NCBI GenBank assembly: GCA_022835595.1
Contig: BQUP01000014.1
Location: forward strand, 1 to 63,141
Origin: Cystobasidium ongulense
Taxonomy: Eukaryota > Basidiomycota > Cystobasidiomycetes > Cystobasidiales > Cystobasidiaceae
Length of the DNA: 63,141 nucleotides
Direction of reading: 5' to 3'
In this document: positions 47,587 through 59,039 of the stretch, one piece after another
How the letters are laid out: every line of letters begins with the position of its first letter
Numbering within the stretch: position 1 is the stretch's first letter
Translations under genes and position numbers: made by a program
The notes under the pieces: generated by a model
Told to the model about the DNA's origin: nothing
Seen by the model: only the letters and a program-made list of their open reading frames with translations
Database searches by the model: none

Positions 47587-48950
47587 ATGCCTACCCTCGC
47601 AACATCTACTCGAGCCGAGCCATTGGTGTTCTCACCAGCTCCCGCCACCAAGGAAGATGTAGATTGGTGCAAGCTCAACACTGTCGACATGTCGAGTAAG
47701 TTACTATCTTGCTAAGACATGGAACCTGTAGAGGACTAGTGGCTCACCTGCTTGACCCTAACTTTAGCTTTCAACGACGGTCCTGAGGCCCGCAAGGCAC
47801 TTGCCGAGATCTTGAGCAAGTCCATGCAAGAGCAGGGCTTCTTCTACCTAATCAACTATGGCGTTGATGAGGCCGAAATCACAAGACAGGTCAATATCGG
47901 CCACACCGTCCTTTCCACTACCCCCCAAGAAGAGAAGGCCAAGCTCCGCAGTCAAATGCAGGAAGAAGGCAACTACAAGGGCTTCAAGCTCAAGGGGTAT
48001 TACATGGGCGCTGGAGGCACCCCTGACCGTATCGAGCAATTCAACTGGTAATCAACACACTAGATCAAGTTTTAGATGGCATCTGACAATTTACTCGCAG
48101 GTACCGAGACATGAAGTCCCAAGAGTTCCCATCTACCATCCAACCCTACATGGACGAGGTTGCTGACTTCTCCGAGAGAGTCCACAACCAGGTTCTCCAC
48201 AACATCCTCCGACGTGAGTTTTGATAACAGCCATGGCTTGGTGCACGGTACTAAAGTTTCCCTTTGCATTCCAGTATTCGCTATTGCCCTTGAACTTCCA
48301 GAGGAGCATTTCGTCGACATGCACAAGTTCGATGTTCACGATGAGAGTTGGTTCCGATACATGAAGTACTACGACGAATTCAATGAGGAGGAGAAGAAGG
48401 TCACTAAGGACGTCTGGCTTGGAGGTCACGCCGATTTCGGTTCCCTTACCCTACTTTTCTCCCAGCCTATGGCTTCCCTCCAGGTCCGACGCGAGTCCGA
48501 CCAGAAGTGGCAGTTCGTCAAGCACGTCCCCGGTGCTATGATTGTCAACGCTGGCCAGTTCATGTCATGGTTCACTGGTGACTTCTTCAAGGCTGCTATT
48601 CACCGTGTCAGCGCACCTCCCAGAGACCAGCGCAACTACGAGCGATGTGGTGTGTTCTACTTTGTCGTCCCCAACGATGACGTTGTGTGCGGAACACAAA
48701 TGCAGTCTCCAGTTCTCCAGCGAAATGGCATCAAGCCACGTCCTGAAAATGAGGTCACGACATCTAAGATCTATTCTCAAGCCCGTATCTCCAAGGTCGG
48801 CAAAACAACAGTCAGTCAGGGAGGCCACAAGGAGGGTGAATTCCAGGTCGAGCTTGTCGGAGGTGTAAGCATGCTTTCTTGCAGAGCCTCACTATCGTGA
48901 GACTGACATTTTACTCGCCTGAACAGGTCCCAACCAAGTGGTACGGTTAA
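47587..48950 (+). CDS. 2-oxoglutarate/Fe(II) dioxygenase, IPNS-like
   Basis: Non-haem iron oxygenase of the isopenicillin N synthase-like group. Exons: 47587-47695, 47768-48047, 48101-48213, 48275-48864, 48927-48950; 371 aa, the last coding exon being 24 nt. The N-terminal DIOX_N region has SMQEQGFFYLINYGV. The iron ligands are the HxD pair in GGHADFGSLTLLF and the distal His in AAIHRVSAPP, where the following R-x-S is the usual 2OG-binding signature. The enzyme should be soluble and cytosolic. Substrate unknown: family members oxidise pyrimidines, alkaloids and others. Shared promoter with the transporter and the nearby amidase/PuuE pair suggest an HxnY-like role in N-heterocycle breakdown; that is inference. 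Confidence 0.92.
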
Positions 48951-50608
48951 GTCAAAGCCAGTCGGGGAGTATTCCTGCGACGCCATGATTTGTGCAGCTT
49001 GCCGCGGTAGTAGAAGGGGTACAGCTTGTAGCACTACCAATTCAGAAAGAGCTTGCTCGGCGCAAGCTGACGAGACTCGTCTTGTATCGCATGTATATTG
49101 AAAAGTGCTTAATTTCGGAAAAACCCTTTGCCAGGCGCATGTCTGATATCATACTAGAAGCTTTGTCAGCGGCTGAACACTTCTTGTTGCGATGCTGTCC
49201 AAGCTGGACGCTCTGATAAGCCCATCGTTGCTTTCCGATTTGTGTTTGTGCTCTTCTGACGGTGGCTAATGGACCAATATTGCCGCAGTGATGATTGAAA
49301 TCGGTTCAGGCTGACTGGGGTGAGCGCGAACGGAGGAAAAGTCAGACAATTTTGTCTGAGTCACTGCTCTATCACAATAGGAGGCTTTAACAAGCTACAA
49401 TAATCCCTGCTTGCACACGGTTCCGTACCTAAGCAAAGATCACGCATTTACGCCACGCACCATTCACCCAGAATCTGAGATGATCCGTGGCATGGTCCCC
49501 AAGCATGGATCGCGTACCAGTATTCCGTAGTCTTGAGTAACTCACAGCGCAAGCAATTTTCTCCATGCTTCAAGTGATGAAGAGGAAGATTCACACATTA
49601 CCTAGCATTCGTTCTTCGAGTTCCATCTTGACGTTGTAAGCCGAACAATGATCCAGATTGAATTAGCTGATGAAAAAGGTTTGATTCATCACTCGGTTGA
49701 GGGACGAAGATGCGCTGGTCAGGAATGAGGCACTCCTTGCTCTAATTTCCGCTTCGCAGAATTGCTTCTTTCAATTGCAAGCTGAACAATCCGTTCGATC
49801 CATTGCGACTTTCTTCCTGCTTTGCATATTGATGCAACAATTAGACTGGAGCTCTGCTTAGCTACTATCGCATGCCAATCGCCATATAAACTGCCTTGCA
49901 GAACGGCGTGGAAGTGAATGGCATCAAATCATTCGACCGGAGCAGATGCTCACCTTGCGGGGAACAGCGATTTGATTCTTTGGAACGGGAGTGGTGCCTT
50001 CAAAGGCATGAACTTGAAGACCACCAAAATCTTCCATTGTCGAAACCAGAAATTGCAATATCGTCATAGGGTGCGGTATTCGTTGCAGAGTAGTGGTAGT
50101 ACATGAAGCATTGTTGCGAGTATTGCAATTCATGCATGTTCGTGAAACCCAACGGCAAAGACTTCTCGTGTTGTTAGTGAAGATGGTGACAGGTCAGACT
50201 GAGCAAAATGCCCTTGTGATATCAGTCAGAGAACTCATTCTGTCGTACAAACCTGCAGGATTTTCCAACGCTTGCTGTCCTTCTCCCATGTTCGAGGGTT
50301 TGGGGGGAGACGCTTGGACGAGCCTTCCCTCTCCGCCAAACTCGAGAATCTTCCGTTTTTCTGCCGGCGATCGAACTTTCCTTGAGCGCGATCTCCTCCA
50401 AAAATTGGTGGCGACAGTAGGCGCAGGGCGGACAGGGCGAAAAGGCTCACAGGCAATTCTCGCCCAGCGCAGAGCACAAGGGCGCAGGCGAAAACCGCAA
50501 AGGCGCACAGGCTGAAGGCAATCGACCAAGCAGGCTCAGCGATTTCTATCCTTCGACGAACTTCAAGCATCCACCCTTCAGCACACTTCAAACCTCAATA
50601 CATCAATC
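48951..50608. other. 1.66-kb region without a recognisable gene
   Basis: The longest gene-free gap in the right half. Frames on both strands around 50093-50591 overlap each other in GC-rich sequence and have no domains; they are probably shadows. The right end must contain the RPS19 promoter and 5' UTR. No tRNA or repeat recognised. Confidence 0.5.
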
Positions 50609-51484
50609 ATGCCTGGTGTTAGAGACGTCCGCGCGGAGGACTTTATCGTCGCCTACTCTTCGCACTTGAAGAGATCCGGTGCGTTGGATGGAGCAGCAGA
50701 GGCAGACTGGAGGCAGGCCATCCATGAAGCAGGTGCAGCAGCGGGGAGAGAGAACAGGGCAAAGATACCATCAACATAGAAGGAGAATGCATCGTCAGCA
50801 GCAACATCGATATACATCTACTGCAGGACACGAGAATTGCGCTGCTGCACGCTGTGGATCGGATGGGGCTGGTCTGGCCGGCGACAGACAATGCAGGTAG
50901 AGCAAGGTCATGCTGACAATTTATGCTATATGGCTACAGGCAAGCTTGAGATCCCAGTCTGGGTCGACATTGTCAAGACTGCCACCTTCAAGGAGCAGGC
51001 CCCTTACGACCCTGATTGGTTCTACGTTCGAGTGAGTTGCAATTGGAGTGAACGTTAACGAAGAAGAGCGCACTGACGCTATGGTTATTCTCTCTCTACT
51101 CGTTTCTGCAGGCTGCTGCCGTCGCTCGTCACGTCTACCTACGCAAGCACGTCGGTGTAGGCCGCATGCAAAAAGTCCACGGTGGTGCCGCCAACCGAGG
51201 ACAGAGACCATCAAGACACACTGATGCCTCTGGTAGGTTACTCTCACTCTTCATTCATGTCAACAAATTACTTACGTATGTACTGTCGCTCACTCACAGG
51301 CTCCGTCGAGCGCAAAGTCATGCAAGGACTAGAGAAGATCGGAGTACTCGAGAAGGATTCCCGAGGAGGACGAAGAATCAGCCAGGATGGACAGAGAGAC
51401 TTGGACCGAATTGCTACTGCAGTCCTAGAATCGCAGAGAGAGGAGGATGAAGGTTCCGAAGAGGCCGAGGAGGATGACGAGTAA
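50609..51484 (+). CDS. RPS19: 40S ribosomal protein S19 (eS19)
   Basis: Component of the 40S head, needed for 18S rRNA maturation. Exons: 50609-50678, 50940-51031, 51112-51232, 51300-51484; 155 aa. [20 protein letters not shown], then [43 protein letters not shown] and [10 protein letters not shown] are near-invariant eS19 motifs. The C-terminus has an acidic extension (EEAEEDDE) that most eS19 proteins lack. The 261-nt first intron, just after the start, is long for this window and typical of ribosomal protein genes. Identity is certain. Confidence 0.98.
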
Positions 51485-52514
51485 ATGCGTCGCATCAACA
51501 AACAACGACTCAACTATGACCAGGTTGTTCTTATGCTCTATCGCTTTACATCAAAACCACGCGTCACATTCATACGCGCATCTCCATTTCCCTACCTACT
51601 ACTACCTTTTGCGTTGATGTTGGAGGGAGCATAGTCGTTTGCAGTAACATCGACATACTCGTTTCTTTCGCTACAACGGGCCGTGAAGTGGGCTCCCCAT
51701 TGACGAGAAAGGGTGCTGGCGGTCTGCACGTCCATATGCGCGCATTGCAGCATCCTCATGAAGCATATCTCGCGTTGCCTGTTCTCTTCTGCTGACGCGC
51801 CTGAATACTTTGGTTGTATTTCGGCACATCCTGTAAGGTCTAGAGAGCGAGCCCGGCAGAGAGACGGCCGACTCGAAGAGCGTTCTGCTTGACCGACGAG
51901 CAGAACATAGGCTTGAGGAGAGCCGTGAAAGGACGACAGTACAGATGTCTCTATCCATGTTTGTCCTTCTCGACTGTCAACAAAGTCGTGTGTTTTCAAT
52001 CTTCTCTCGACCACACAACGCGGACACGTGAAACTGAACGATAGGCCTGGTCGTGAAGGCACTGCTCTTTGCCTCCCCACTCTGTCAATCAATCTACGCG
52101 CCGGCTGCCATGCATCTGAGTGCACTTCATCAACCTTTGCACCACTCGACACTGTCCTCGTCGCCATCACGATAGAGACGAGAGACGTGCAGACTCTTCT
52201 TCGTTGTTGCTGTCCTTGAAAAGAGGGGGAGCGACAGGCAAGGCAAGAGACAGGTCACTAGAATTTGCTGCAGAGACGAGGGAAGCGTGAAGAGAAGAGA
52301 GAAGAAGACTAGACCACACTCGACTGCTACTGCTTGATAGTCACTGCTTGAAGACTTGACCGTCAAGACCCAGCCTCCGCGTGGCTCCATCTGCCACGCT
52401 GCAATCAAATCAATTACCGTACTACTAGCAGCAGCAAGCAGTCGCCGCGTCGCTGCAGGCCGGCAGGCGAGAGAGAGGACGAGAGAGCGACAAGACAGGA
52501 GCAAGTAGGAGAGC
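51485..52514. other. RPS19 3' region and RhoGEF promoter
   Basis: About 1 kb. A 192-residue minus-strand frame (51592-52170) has no domains and no splice partners. The right part is purine-rich with GAGA runs (52450-52500) and probably belongs to the promoter or 5' UTR of the RhoGEF gene. Confidence 0.5.
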
Positions 52515-55500
52515 ATGATGGAGGCCTCGTCATTTACACCGTCGTCGTCGTCGGCATATCCTGCACGCCCTTTGCCCGTCACGGTCTCGAGAAGCAACAG
52601 CAGCAGTGTCGTAACGACGAGCACCGTCAACAACTCGAGCATGAGGATTCCAAAGCTCAGGAAAGCACAGTCTGCCCTCGCTCTCAAGGCAGACAGCAGG
52701 CAGCAATACAACAACGCTCAGTATACAGCCCCTGCACCTCAAGCTGCGGCTCTCGCGAGTCCAACATCCATCCTAGACGCACACGGCCGACCTTCAATCG
52801 ATTCTATCGCGCTCGCTGCTGTAAAAGACGACTACAAGGAGAGAAGTTCGTTCGAAGATGAGGATGACACTGCTTTCAGTCAGGTCCAGGCTTCAGGTTA
52901 GTTGATTCGCGCTTTCCAGTCTCCTCGTCCACCCTGGCTCCATTCAGGCACGTGCTGATGCTGGCTATACTCGTCCTTTCCCTCCTCTCTGCATATGTCC
53001 ATCAATTCGCCTCAACCTTCTGTGCTGCAAACTCTCACTCCATGTATTGATCTATCGTTCAGCAGAGATCGTATACGACGAAGACGCAACTATAAGATTC
53101 CCAATGGCATCAACCTCGAATCTAACAAGTCAACAACCTCCGAATACATCCAAGAGACTGCCAAAACCTCCACGCCCCGTTCGGATACGCCCTCTATCAG
53201 ACGCTGTATCGAATGCTTCATCTGCGTCTCTGCACCATCCGCGTCAATCGTATGACAGCGGTAACAATGTCAATCAAAATATCGAACATATGCATATGCC
53301 TCCTTCATCGATGGAAACAGTGATGCCCAGTCGTTCTGAGCATCCTTCTGCAATCGAAGTTCAACGAGCTACAACATCAAATTCCCAACTCTTTCCTTCG
53401 TCTTTCTCCTCTTCGTCTCACTGGCCCTCACGGCCTGACTCACTCGTTGTCAACGATCATTCGTGTAGTGCTTCTAGTACACACTCACCCATCATCGACA
53501 TCTCATCAGCATCGTCAGCTGCAAGCTCGTATTTCGTCCCTACGCCGGGCTTACATGATGGTCGACCTTCGCCTGAAAACACATACAATTCGATTCACGC
53601 AAACCCGAGTAAATCAGGACAAGATGAAGATCAGCTACTCGGTCGTTCACTTTCGCAACGAGCAAATGTACAAAGGTCAAGATCATTATTGAGAACAGGC
53701 AGTAACGAAGATGTGTCACACAACGCACGTGCAAGCGTTTATACGACGCATACCTCAGCAAGCGATTGGGCGAGAGAAAGAGAAACGGAAATGAGAAATT
53801 CGAAAAGTGGGGTATTTGATCTAGAATATGAGTTGCATGATCAGAGAAGTGGTTCGTCGCATGATGGGCACGATCCTTCGAATGCTAGACCAATGTCAAT
53901 CCATTCGGCGGTCATGCTTGACGGACAAACGCGGAACCGGAAGGACCTCCCCAACAGACAGCGGGAAGATGAAGAGCCCGAATTGGCCAATCAATCTGCT
54001 ATATCTTTGGCTTCTACGTCAGGCTTCACGGCTGTTTCTGTACCCGCATCACCGTCTTCTCCAGTGAAGATACAGACTCATTTGCGCAACATTCATCAAG
54101 GGCAACAGCCAGGAAAGGACAGCTTAGTACTCCCCGAAGAATCTCCTATCTCACCCACTTCTCCTAATTCAGCTGGTTTTGGGCTGGGCATAACCTCTGA
54201 TGATGCTATACATCCTGTTGGAGCCTCTCTCCCTCCTTCCACGACTGGCTCCCCGGATTCACTCAACTTCAACGACTCACAACTCTCCAATCGACCTAAC
54301 GAGAGCTTGTCCACTTCCGCTACTAGCGCACCTAAAAGTCGATGGAGCACAACTCGAGCTTACATTCGCCGAAATACAGCTTCTTCAGCTCGAAGCTTGC
54401 ATCATCAACAGAGTAAAAGCTCGTTATTGGAAGCAAGGTCCCCTTCGTTTCCATCCCTGCAACATTCTTCTAGCTGTACGAGCTTGTCGGAACAGTACAT
54501 GCAACAGGCTAAATACGATGATAGTACTTCTACGGGATATACGAGCGACTCGGATAAAGCGGTGAATGCTTCTCCATTATCGCAATTCACACATCCTCAG
54601 CAGGCTGCTCATCCGTTCCCGAATCCGGTTGGAAACTTATCGAATCTGTCTTATAGCGATTTTGGAGCGTCCCGTCGGAACGATTCTCGCTCTATCTATA
54701 CTTCAAATGCAAATAGCTACCTTTCTACGGAAAGTGCAACGGGCGACGATATGGAAGAGGTCATTTCCTATGGCGATAACCCTAAAGCAACGTATGAAGC
54801 CATACGGCGTAGCAAGCTGGAAGGCAACACGCTTAATCCTGCTGGCAAATGTACTAGACCTACGAGTCAAGCTGTAGCTATGGCAGAAAGCGGAAAAGGA
54901 AGACTTACAAAGGTTGAACCGTGGCAGAATATCGAAGATCTCTCTATCTCGCCAGAAACTACGCACCTCATGTTCAGTGGTGTTTCTCAACCTGTCTCGC
55001 TTTCGAATATACTTTCAACCTCTCTTCCTGGACTATCGGATAAGCTTCTCGTCCTTGACATTTCAAATTGTTCACTTTCTACTATTCCTCAAGCTATTTT
55101 CCTCTGTTGCAATCTGGAAGAACTTAATATGTCTGGCAATCTTCAGATATTGGGTACTCTACCACCTTTCATTTCTTCTTTGGTCTCTCTTCGTGTCCTA
55201 ATGGCCGATTCTTGTGGCCTCAATTCTGTTTCTCACTCTTTCGCGAATTTGAAACACATTCACACATTAGCGTTGAGGAACAATAACCTTAAATACCTAC
55301 CGGCATGGCTATCTCGACTTTCTGATTCATTGGAGTTACTCTTGTTGGAGGATAATCCTTTCCATGGTGACTATGCGGATCTCGTCAAGTCCTGCTCGCA
55401 AGTCCCTGCCACGGAAGCGGCCTCCCCCCAACGGTCGTCAAATCCAATCACAGAAACATCTGAAGATGCAGACGCTTCATTCGCTTCGAATGCTTCGGCG

Positions 55501-58500
55501 CGTAGCGACAGCTTGGAAACGCAGGAACAGAGTGATACCATGGGACCCGCAAAGATACCTCCTACCGTGAAATCGCCTCGAGCGTCTCTGCTTTCTCGAA
55601 CGTCAAGTATGAGACTTGCGCTTAGCCGATCCATCAGTGCAGTCGAAGGTCAGACGCCATCTCAATCCTCAAGTCCGGTACATTCCCTTCTTTTAGCAGA
55701 CAGCTCTTCTAAAGCTTCAACTGCCAGACGTCGCGGTAGCATACTTAAGCCTATGAAGAGCATGGGAGATCTCAGCGCTGCGCAATTGTCAATACACGAG
55801 CTTGTCTCGTGTTACGAACAGCCTGCACCTCCTAAATTCTCCATACCCTCCGCCTTCCCGATATCGCCTTCATTCTCGGATACGTCGACTATGGATTCGG
55901 ACCCTTCTTCTACCAGACCTTCTCCAAACCTTGTGCAAGGCCAACCTTCTTTTAGGAAAAGCATAGCTGGAAGTTTCGCTGCCAGGAGAAGTAGGAAGAG
56001 CTCGCGTGGCATGACAGCTTTGGAGTTCATTGCTTCGGAAATTGGAGAATCGGGAAACTCGAAATTACCCTCTAACTTCCCGGAAGCTGTTTCGTCTGGA
56101 CCTCTTAGCCCTAATCCGACCAATTCAGATGACAAGACTAAAGATAACAAGCCTGGCTTTTTCAAGAAGCTATCTATGGGAGTTACCCGGAGAAAAAAAT
56201 CTAACGCTAACCTCAATAGCGAATTACACACTCCTCCAATGCCCTCTTCGCCTCCACCGCCGCTACCCTCATCTACAGAGCAAGGCGGACTCGGGTTAGG
56301 AAGACCTCCCTTCCTTCTCAGCGGTTCACTCAGGAGCAATTCCGCTCCAGACACGGCAGGTAATAGACGGCCTTATAGCGCTCGCGATACAATTCCAGAA
56401 GGTCTGCCCCCTATGCCAAGAAGTGTCACGGGACTGCCTGAAAGCCCAAGCGGAACTTGGAAGTCCAGCATTCAGTCAAACTTCCTTGAGGGTAGCAGAC
56501 GGTATCGCAAGAAATCACGTCCGCCTATTCCTGACCCTCTACTTGAGCTAGTGAAACAGGAAGGAGAATCGAAACCTGCTCGAAGACGTAGCTATCTCAT
56601 GCTCAACACTGTGCTTCCTCCTGTTATCTCGCCTGGGCCGCTAGCAATGACTTTCGATCCTATACACGAAGATCACACTATCCATGCAAAACCTCAGCTG
56701 CAAACATTGACGGAAGAAAGATCACCTACTACAGAGCAGAGCTTGAGTCAGCAAGCTACTGCGGTACCTTCTGCTGCAACTTCATCTGTTTGTAATGATT
56801 GGTCCATCGAGGCAAGAAGAGCCGCGCTAGCGCCGTTGCTAGCTTATCTTCGAGATCTGGATGATCTCTCTCGTGTCTCGGACACCAAGCACGCAGAACA
56901 TACTCCATACATGACCAGACGGACAGATTCTTCCCGCCTACCCCACAAGAAGGCTTCTTCCGCTGCCGTATCAGTCGTGTCTAGTCTGCAACCAGATCGT
57001 AGCTCAGGTTATGAAAGCAGTAAAGCCGACAGCACCGGCTTTTCCAGTCCTTCGAACGTACAAGGTCCAACTAGCAAGCTTAAGGATGATCCGCTGAAGC
57101 GAAAAGTAAGTTGTCAAATTTGCTTCGCGGCATTTTCTGGGCTCACGCGTACTTTTCTCCCTCCCTTTGCAGCGCATCATCACGGAGATCATAAGTACAG
57201 AGAAGTCGTACATCGCAAGCTTACAGGAACTTGTCACTCTCTACATTGCGCCTGCATCGGCGCCCATTCGTGAAGGCAGTAGAGAGACAGTAGTCCCTCA
57301 ACCAGAGCGAGTTTTGATTTTCAGTGTAATTGAGTCAATCACTCAGTTTCATTTTACCGTCTTTTTGCCTGCTCTCGAGAAGGTCGCTGCGATGCTTGAT
57401 CTTACAGAACCAGATGCGGTGTCTGAAAACGAGCTCGCCAGCTTGAGGCAGACTGCCATTGATGTCGCAAGAGTTTTCACGGAGCATGCAGCCTTCATGA
57501 AGTGAGTCGTCCAGTTCATCGATCTCTGCCTTTTTGCTGAGCGTCTCTGTCTATTCTATCTTCCTAGGCTTTATCACTCATATACTGTGAATTTCGACAC
57601 TTCCTTAGACAGGGTCGCCTTATGGGAGAGCTTCAAATCTGCTTCCAACACAGTCTCCACACCGCCCCTGTCATCTGGATCTGGCCAAAGAACCGGTATC
57701 TTACTTACTCCGAACCAGCGCAAGAGAATCCGGCATCTCATGAAGACCGCGAGAAAGGATCCTCGACACAGTCAGCTTGCCTTAGGCGGGTATCTCCTCA
57801 TGCCTATCCAGCGGATTCCTCGATACAAGATGATGTTAGAAAATTTGCTGGAGTGTACTCCAGTGGTAGACTCGCCAGATCACGCAGAACCTTTCATCGC
57901 TGAAGCTCTTGCGAGCATGTCTAATTTGGCGACAGAGATGAACGAGCGCAAGCGAGACAATGAAGGAAGGCAGCGTTTGGTGCGTTACTTGGTCGTCGAG
58001 GTTGACCTGGAATATAGACTGACACCTCTCTTTCAGCTTTACTGGCAAGCCCAGCTCTCACGCTTCAGATCGCCTCTCGTACAACCCCATCGCACTGTTC
58101 TACGAGAAGGCCACATGGTAAGCCTCTTCTTCCAAACGGCTCGTGTGAAACTTGCTAAGCCTAATCTTTGTAGCTCTTGGAGCGGGTCGTGAAGCGAGAC
58201 AATGCAGTCATCGCCAACTTGACTGCTTCCACAAATACAGAGGAAGGCGAACCGTCATCCCTTATCCAGATACCAGTGCTTAAAGTCGACAGGACTCAAA
58301 GGAAGCTTGTGAGTACTCTCTAGTAAATTGTGATGACAGTTACTCAATTGCTCCTCTATTTAGATCTACGTACTCTGCAACGACATCCTGATACTCATAC
58401 TTGACACAGAGGGGAACCCTTCGTCAAATGTCAAGTACGAGACTTTTACCGTTTTGCGCCTTGGAAGGTCGCTAGGTGGGCGAGATCAGCCCGCTTCCAC

Positions 58501-58714
58501 ATTTGGTCGACCAGACCGTGAGCCGCTCAGGCCTACCTTACTTCTGTATCACTGCTAACACGGCTTATATCTAGGCCTTCGCATCGTCGAAGATCGTGCT
58601 GTTTTGTATCTGTTCTGTCCGGACGGAGAGTCCGCACAAACCTGCCGAGACCTCATTAATCGCCAAAGCCTGCAAACAGGTCTCAACTATCAGTTCCTAG
58701 GTGACCATAATTGA
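52515..58714 (+). CDS. LRR-DH-PH Rho guanine nucleotide exchange factor
   Basis: Likely activates a Rho-type GTPase (Rho1, Cdc42 or Rac), so a role in polarity or wall integrity is expected. Exons: 52515-52896, 53063-57105, 57173-57501, 57568-58117, 58174-58308, 58364-58517, 58575-58714; 1910 aa. The first 750 residues are disordered and Ser-rich. Leucine-rich repeats lie at about 760-890 (LLVLDISNCSLSTIP, HTLALRNNNLKYLP). Another disordered span with proline-rich and basic patches follows. The DH domain starts near 1475 (RIITEIISTEKSYIASL) and includes GGYLLMPIQRIPRYKMML, the conserved CR3-type helix. A PH domain (ILIL, RLRIVEDRAVLYLFC) ends the protein. An LRR array in front of DH-PH is unusual. 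The second exon has two tandem acceptors three bases apart. Confidence 0.9.
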
Positions 58715-59039
58715 AATAGTAGAAGTTGTAGGCAGCGGGAAAATAAGTATCAGTATTTCGTCATTCTCACAAAGTTACGCTCATTAAGTGTAGTTCAGTT
58801 CAGTTCAAATTACTTACGTAATTCAATGTCGCTTGTAATCTTCTTTCGCAGCCTTGAAATTCCAAGAGAGAGTTTTAGTCTTGTTGTTGTACATAGGATT
58901 CAATACACGCAAACACGCAAGCAATGGCAAGTAATAGCCCGGGTCAGGGCAGTTGAACTCAAAGACATTCCGTTGTAGGCTCGCTGAAACATGAATTACC
59001 AAGCTAATATCGCGACACAGGCTAAGAGGAAGATACAGT
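58715..59039. other. Convergent 3' spacer
   Basis: About 325 bp between the RhoGEF stop and the eIF3b stop on the other strand; should contain both poly(A) regions. No gene seen. Confidence 0.5.

Noticed and set aside
50093-50591. Open frames of 110-140 residues on both strands upstream of RPS19
   Set aside because: They overlap on both strands in GC-rich sequence, and none has a recognisable motif or splice continuation.
51592-52170. 192-residue minus-strand frame
   Set aside because: No family motif and no splice partners; lies in the RPS19-RhoGEF spacer.
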